Shown: one piece after another, positions 61,171 to 64,000 of the stretch
How the letters are laid out: every line of letters begins with the position of its first letter
How positions within the stretch are numbered: the stretch's first letter is position 1
NCBI RefSeq assembly: GCF_900110655.1
Contig: NZ_FOEQ01000003.1
Span: forward strand, 372,001 to 436,000
Direction: 5' to 3'
Source of the DNA: Pseudomonas soli
Lineage (GTDB): Bacteria; Pseudomonadota; Gammaproteobacteria; Pseudomonadales; Pseudomonadaceae
Length of the DNA stretch: 64,000 nt
Translations under genes and position numbers: made by a program
Notes under the pieces: generated by a model
What the model was told of the DNA's origin: nothing
Databases searched by the model: none
Seen by the model: only the letters and a program-made list of their open reading frames with translations

Positions 61171-62547
61171 TTACACGGTGTGCAAGTACCAGTTGTACTC
61201 GAGGTCGGAGATCGAGTGCTCGAACTCCTCCAGCTCGCTTTCCTTGCACGCGACGAAGATGTCGATGTACTTCGGATCGATGTACTTGTTGAGGATCTCG
61301 CTGTCGTCCAGCTCGCGCAGTGCATCGCGCAGGTTGTTCGGCAGGCTCTGCTCCAGCTGCTCGTACGAGTTGCCTTCGATCGGCTCGCCCGGTTCGACCT
61401 TGTTGGTCAGGCCATGGTGCACGCCGGCCAGTACCGCAGCCATCATCAGGTACGGGTTGGCGTCGGCGCCGGCCACGCGGTGCTCGATGCGCACGGCATC
61501 CGGCGAGCCGGTCGGCACGCGCAGCGCCACGGTACGGTTGTCCAGGCCCCAGCTCGGTGCGTTCGGCACATAGAACTGCGCGCCGAAACGGCGGTACGAG
61601 TTGACGTTCGGGCAAAGGAACGCCATCGAGGCGGGCAGGGTCTCGAGCACACCGCCGACAGCGTGACGTAGCGCGGCGTTCTGCTCGGGATCCTCGCTGG
61701 TGAAGATGTTGTTGCCATCTTTGTCCAGCACGGAAATGTGTACATGCAGGCCGTTGCCTGCCTGGCCCGGGTAGGGCTTGGCCATGAAGGTGGTGTCCAT
61801 TTCATGGTCGTAGGCGATGTTCTTGATCAGGCGCTTGAGCAGCACCGCATAGTCACAGGCCTTGAGCGGGTCGGCGACGTGGTGCAGGTTGACTTCGAAC
61901 TGCGCCGGGGCGCTTTCCTTGACGATGGCGTCGGCAGGAATGCCTTGCTCCTTCGCACCTTCGAGGATGTCCTGCAGGCAGTCGGCGTATTCGTCGAGGT
62001 CGTCGATCAGGTACACCTGGGTCGACTGCGGGCGCTTGCCGGAAATCGGCGAGCGTGGCGGCTGCGGGCGGCCGTTCACGTTCTCCTGGTCGATCAGGTA
62101 GAACTCCAGCTCGAACGCGGCGCAGATGGTCAGGCCCAGGTCGGTGAACTTGCTCACCACCTGGCGCAGTACTTCACGGGGGTCTGCGAAGAACGGCTCG
62201 CCTTCGATCTCGTGCATGGTCATCAGCAGCTGCGCGGTCGGGCGCTTCTGCCAAGGCTCGTTGCAGAGAGTGTCGGGGATCGGGTAGCAGATACGGTCGG
62301 CATCGCCGATGTCCAGGCCCAGGCCTGTGCTTTCGACGGTTGAACCGTTGATATCCAGGGCGAAGAGGGAGGCCGGCAGGTTGATGCCTTTCTCGTAAAC
62401 CTTGTGGAGGCTGGTGCGCTCTATGCGCTTGCCGCGCACCACACCATTCATATCTGCAATCAGAAGGTCAACGTAGAGAACCTCAGGATGTTCCTTAAGG
62501 AACGCGTTCGCTTCGTTAAGCTGAACGGCACGCGGGGGTACCGACAT
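61171..62547 (-). CDS. spuI: Gamma-glutamylpolyamine (putrescine) synthetase, glutamine-synthetase family SpuI
   Basis: This 458-residue glutamine-synthetase-fold enzyme ligates glutamate to a polyamine amine using ATP. GS hallmarks are intact: LTICAAFELEFYL (metal Glu), KESAPAQFEVNLHHVADP, AKPYPGQAGNGLHVHISV (ATP loop) and ANPYLMMAAVLAGVHHGL. It starts at ATG 62547 behind AAAGGTG. Sequence and orientation match Pseudomonas SpuI, divergent from spuB. The product feeds GABA, which gabT and gabD can use. Confidence 0.87.
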   Translation of the reverse strand: MSVPPRAVQLNEANAFLKEHPEVLYVDLLIADMNGVVRGKRIERTSLHKVYEKGINLPASLFALDINGSTVESTGLGLDIGDADRICYPIPDTLCNEPWQKRPTAQLLMTMHEIEGEPFFADPREVLRQVVSKFTDLGLTICAAFELEFYLIDQENVNGRPQPPRSPISGKRPQSTQVYLIDDLDEYADCLQDILEGAKEQGIPADAIVKESAPAQFEVNLHHVADPLKACDYAVLLKRLIKNIAYDHEMDTTFMAKPYPGQAGNGLHVHISVLDKDGNNIFTSEDPEQNAALRHAVGGVLETLPASMAFLCPNVNSYRRFGAQFYVPNAPSWGLDNRTVALRVPTGSPDAVRIEHRVAGADANPYLMMAAVLAGVHHGLTNKVEPGEPIEGNSYEQLEQSLPNNLRDALRELDDSEILNKYIDPKYIDIFVACKESELEEFEHSISDLEYNWYLHTV

Positions 62548-63214
62548 GATGCAACACCTTTGTTGTTAAAAATATCAATCAAGGGGGGCTTGCAACCCCA
62601 GTCAATCGGAAAGACCAGGTTAAGTCAAGCCAGCACCCTGATGCCCTTAAATGGCACATCTACGGCAGATTTGCTGCATCTCGGGGCGTGCCATTATCCG
62701 CTATTTTCGACTTGAAGGGTTATCCCGAGCGGGGCGTGTTTTATTTTTTACGGGGGAGTTGTGTAAAAAAATGAACGAGGCTAAGCTCGGCATCAACCCA
62801 GAACACAATAATACGAGGGTCACATGGTCCGCCTGTCGAGACCTGCCAGCGCCGCATGCACGGTGCGTTCAGGTACATCTCCCGGTTGCCGTCCGGTCAC
62901 TGCACGCCTGCTTCGAAGGTGCGCCGCGCTGGCCGCAATAATTGACGGTTCGCTTGAAAAAGCCATGCCTCGTAACGCTTTAGCGCAACACCTCCTTTCC
63001 TTCTGCCCTTCGTTTTCTATCCGGACGCGCGCCCATGGCGTGTATCCATTGTCGTCCTGCGCGAGGGTTTTTGCTTTAGCCATGCACAGCATCCAGAATC
63101 AAGGCGCGGGCCTGTCCTGGCCCCTCGGCGCGCTGCGCGCCGACTTTGTCCGACGCTTGGCGTCAGTGGCCGCCGGTTGCCGCCAACCGCGCCACATTAC
63201 CTCCTGAGGTATTT
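62548..63214. promoter_or_regulatory. 667-bp spuI–spuB divergent control region
   Basis: The left third (about 62556-62820) is AT-rich, with TTTTATTTTTTACG and GTGTAAAAAAATG, and has no convincing gene. The right part (62824-63207) holds an open frame of 127 codons after GAGGGTCAC, Ser/Arg/Ala-rich and without domain, ending 8 bp before spuB. I regard it as unproven. I cannot find a spuA-like amidotransferase here, although it lies at this place in P. aeruginosa. Confidence 0.4.
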
Positions 63215-64000
63215 ATGAGTAACAACCTCGACCAGCTCACCGATTGGTTGAAAGAGCACAAGATCACCGAAGTGGAATGCCTGATCAGCGACCTGACCGG
63301 TATCACCCGCGGCAAGATCTCGCCCACCAACAAATTCATCGCCGAAAAGGGCATGCGCCTGCCCGAGAGCGTGCTGCTGCAGACCGTGACCGGCGATTAC
63401 GTCGACGATGACATCTATTACGAACTGCTCGACCCGGCCGATATCGACATGATCTGCCGCCCCGACGAGAACGCGGTGTTTCTCGTGCCATGGGCCATCG
63501 AGCCGACCGCCCAGGTGATCCACGACACCTACGACAAGAAGGGCAACCCGGTCGAGCTGTCGCCGCGCAACGTGCTGAAGAAGGTCCTTAAACTCTACGC
63601 AGACAAAGGCTGGCAGCCTATCGTCGCCCCCGAGATGGAGTTCTACCTGACCAAGCGTAGCGAAGACCCGGACTTTCCGCTGCAGCCGCCGGTGGGCCGT
63701 TCCGGCCGCCCGGAAACCGGCCGACAGTCGTTCTCCATCGAGGCGGCCAACGAATTCGACCCACTGTTCGAGGACGTCTACGACTGGTGCGAGCTGCAGC
63801 AGCTGGACCTCGACACGCTGATCCACGAGGACGGCACCGCGCAGATGGAAATCAACTTCCGTCATGGCGACGCCCTGCACCTGGCCGACCAGATCCTGGT
63901 GTTCAAACGCACCATGCGCGAGGCGGCGCTCAAGCACAACGTGGCCGCCACCTTCATGGCCAAGCCGATGACCGGCGAGCCGGGCAGCGCCATGCACCTG
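63215..64000 (+). CDS. spuB: Glutamine-synthetase-family gamma-glutamylpolyamine synthetase SpuB (partial, runs off the right end)
   Basis: The first 262 residues are present. The start at ATG 63215 follows TGAGGT. GS motifs include VECLISDLTGITRGKISP, VAPEMEFYLTKRSED (metal Glu) and DGTAQMEINFRHGDALHLAD, and the ATP loop AKPMTGEPGSAMHL is just entered. It is a paralogue of spuI but in a different subgroup (N-terminus NNLDQLTDWLKEHKITEVE). The C-terminal part and any following spuC lie beyond the window. Confidence 0.87.
   Translation, partial: MSNNLDQLTDWLKEHKITEVECLISDLTGITRGKISPTNKFIAEKGMRLPESVLLQTVTGDYVDDDIYYELLDPADIDMICRPDENAVFLVPWAIEPTAQVIHDTYDKKGNPVELSPRNVLKKVLKLYADKGWQPIVAPEMEFYLTKRSEDPDFPLQPPVGRSGRPETGRQSFSIEAANEFDPLFEDVYDWCELQQLDLDTLIHEDGTAQMEINFRHGDALHLADQILVFKRTMREAALKHNVAATFMAKPMTGEPGSAMHL

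Noticed and set aside
62824..63207. 127-codon open frame before spuB
   Set aside because: It has a passable GAGGG site but no recognisable fold and a biased Arg/Ala/Ser composition. I kept it only as a note within the intergenic region.

Overview
The window looks like chromosomal DNA of a Pseudomonas of the P. putida group. Coding sequence is GC-rich. Gene order matches what is known from Pseudomonas: zapA–6S RNA–5-formyl-THF cyclo-ligase next to ygfB–pepP–ubiH–ubiI, gcvT–gcvH–gcvP, gabD–gabT, argE–argA, and divergent spuI/spuB. Gene spacers carry copies of the P. putida-type REP sequence (core ATCGCGGGGCAAGCCCGCTC). I see no insertion sequence, prophage, integrase or CRISPR array. Both ends cut through genes: an NfeD-type protease on the left and a glutamine-synthetase-like spuB on the right.

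Layout. 1-6.9 kb: membrane protease, YbaK-type deacylase, small conserved proteins, a CBS-domain protein, a secreted M20 peptidase, and a DUF3857/transglutaminase protein behind a good Fur box. 7.0 kb: tRNA-Arg(CCG). 7.1-17.0 kb: a complete sulfate-ester sulfur-scavenging locus, atsBC divergent from atsRK and sftR divergent from sftP-astA. Its organisation matches my recollection of the P. putida S-313 locus. 17.3-20.2 kb: gabD and gabT (GABA catabolism). 20.3-26.1 kb: signalling genes (degenerate receiver–HDOD, PAS–GGDEF, PAS–GGDEF–EAL) around a delta-9 fatty-acid desaturase. 26.1-32.5 kb: a tight six-gene operon joining two SfnB-family flavoproteins, an NtaA/SnaA-type monooxygenase and a Met-type ABC importer, probably a second sulfur-scavenging operon. 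32.8-39.7 kb: quinone oxidoreductase, FliL-like protein, the yhiI–rbbA–yhhJ export operon and an EVE-domain protein.

39.8-46.3 kb: a 51-residue membrane protein, the cyclo-ligase/6S RNA/zapA cluster, and the pepP–ubiquinone hydroxylase operon. 46.4-49.2 kb: ferric-iron binding protein and double permease behind a second Fur box, with no ATPase beside them. 49.3-53.9 kb: the glycine cleavage operon. 53.9-58.4 kb: a DUF2388 protein, an orphan GspE-like ATPase, a small ACT-like protein divergent from an Lrp/AsnC regulator, and a CYTH–CHAD protein. 58.6-61.1 kb: argE and argA. 61.2-64.0 kb: divergent gamma-glutamylpolyamine synthetase genes.

Together the genes describe a soil or rhizosphere generalist that takes sulfur from organosulfur compounds, uses polyamines and GABA, and controls iron uptake by Fur. 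Most of the window is ordinary core genome. The least-explained parts are the AstA protein without an export signal, the Fur-linked transglutaminase protein, the receiver that has lost its phosphorylation site, and the duplicated SfnB operon.
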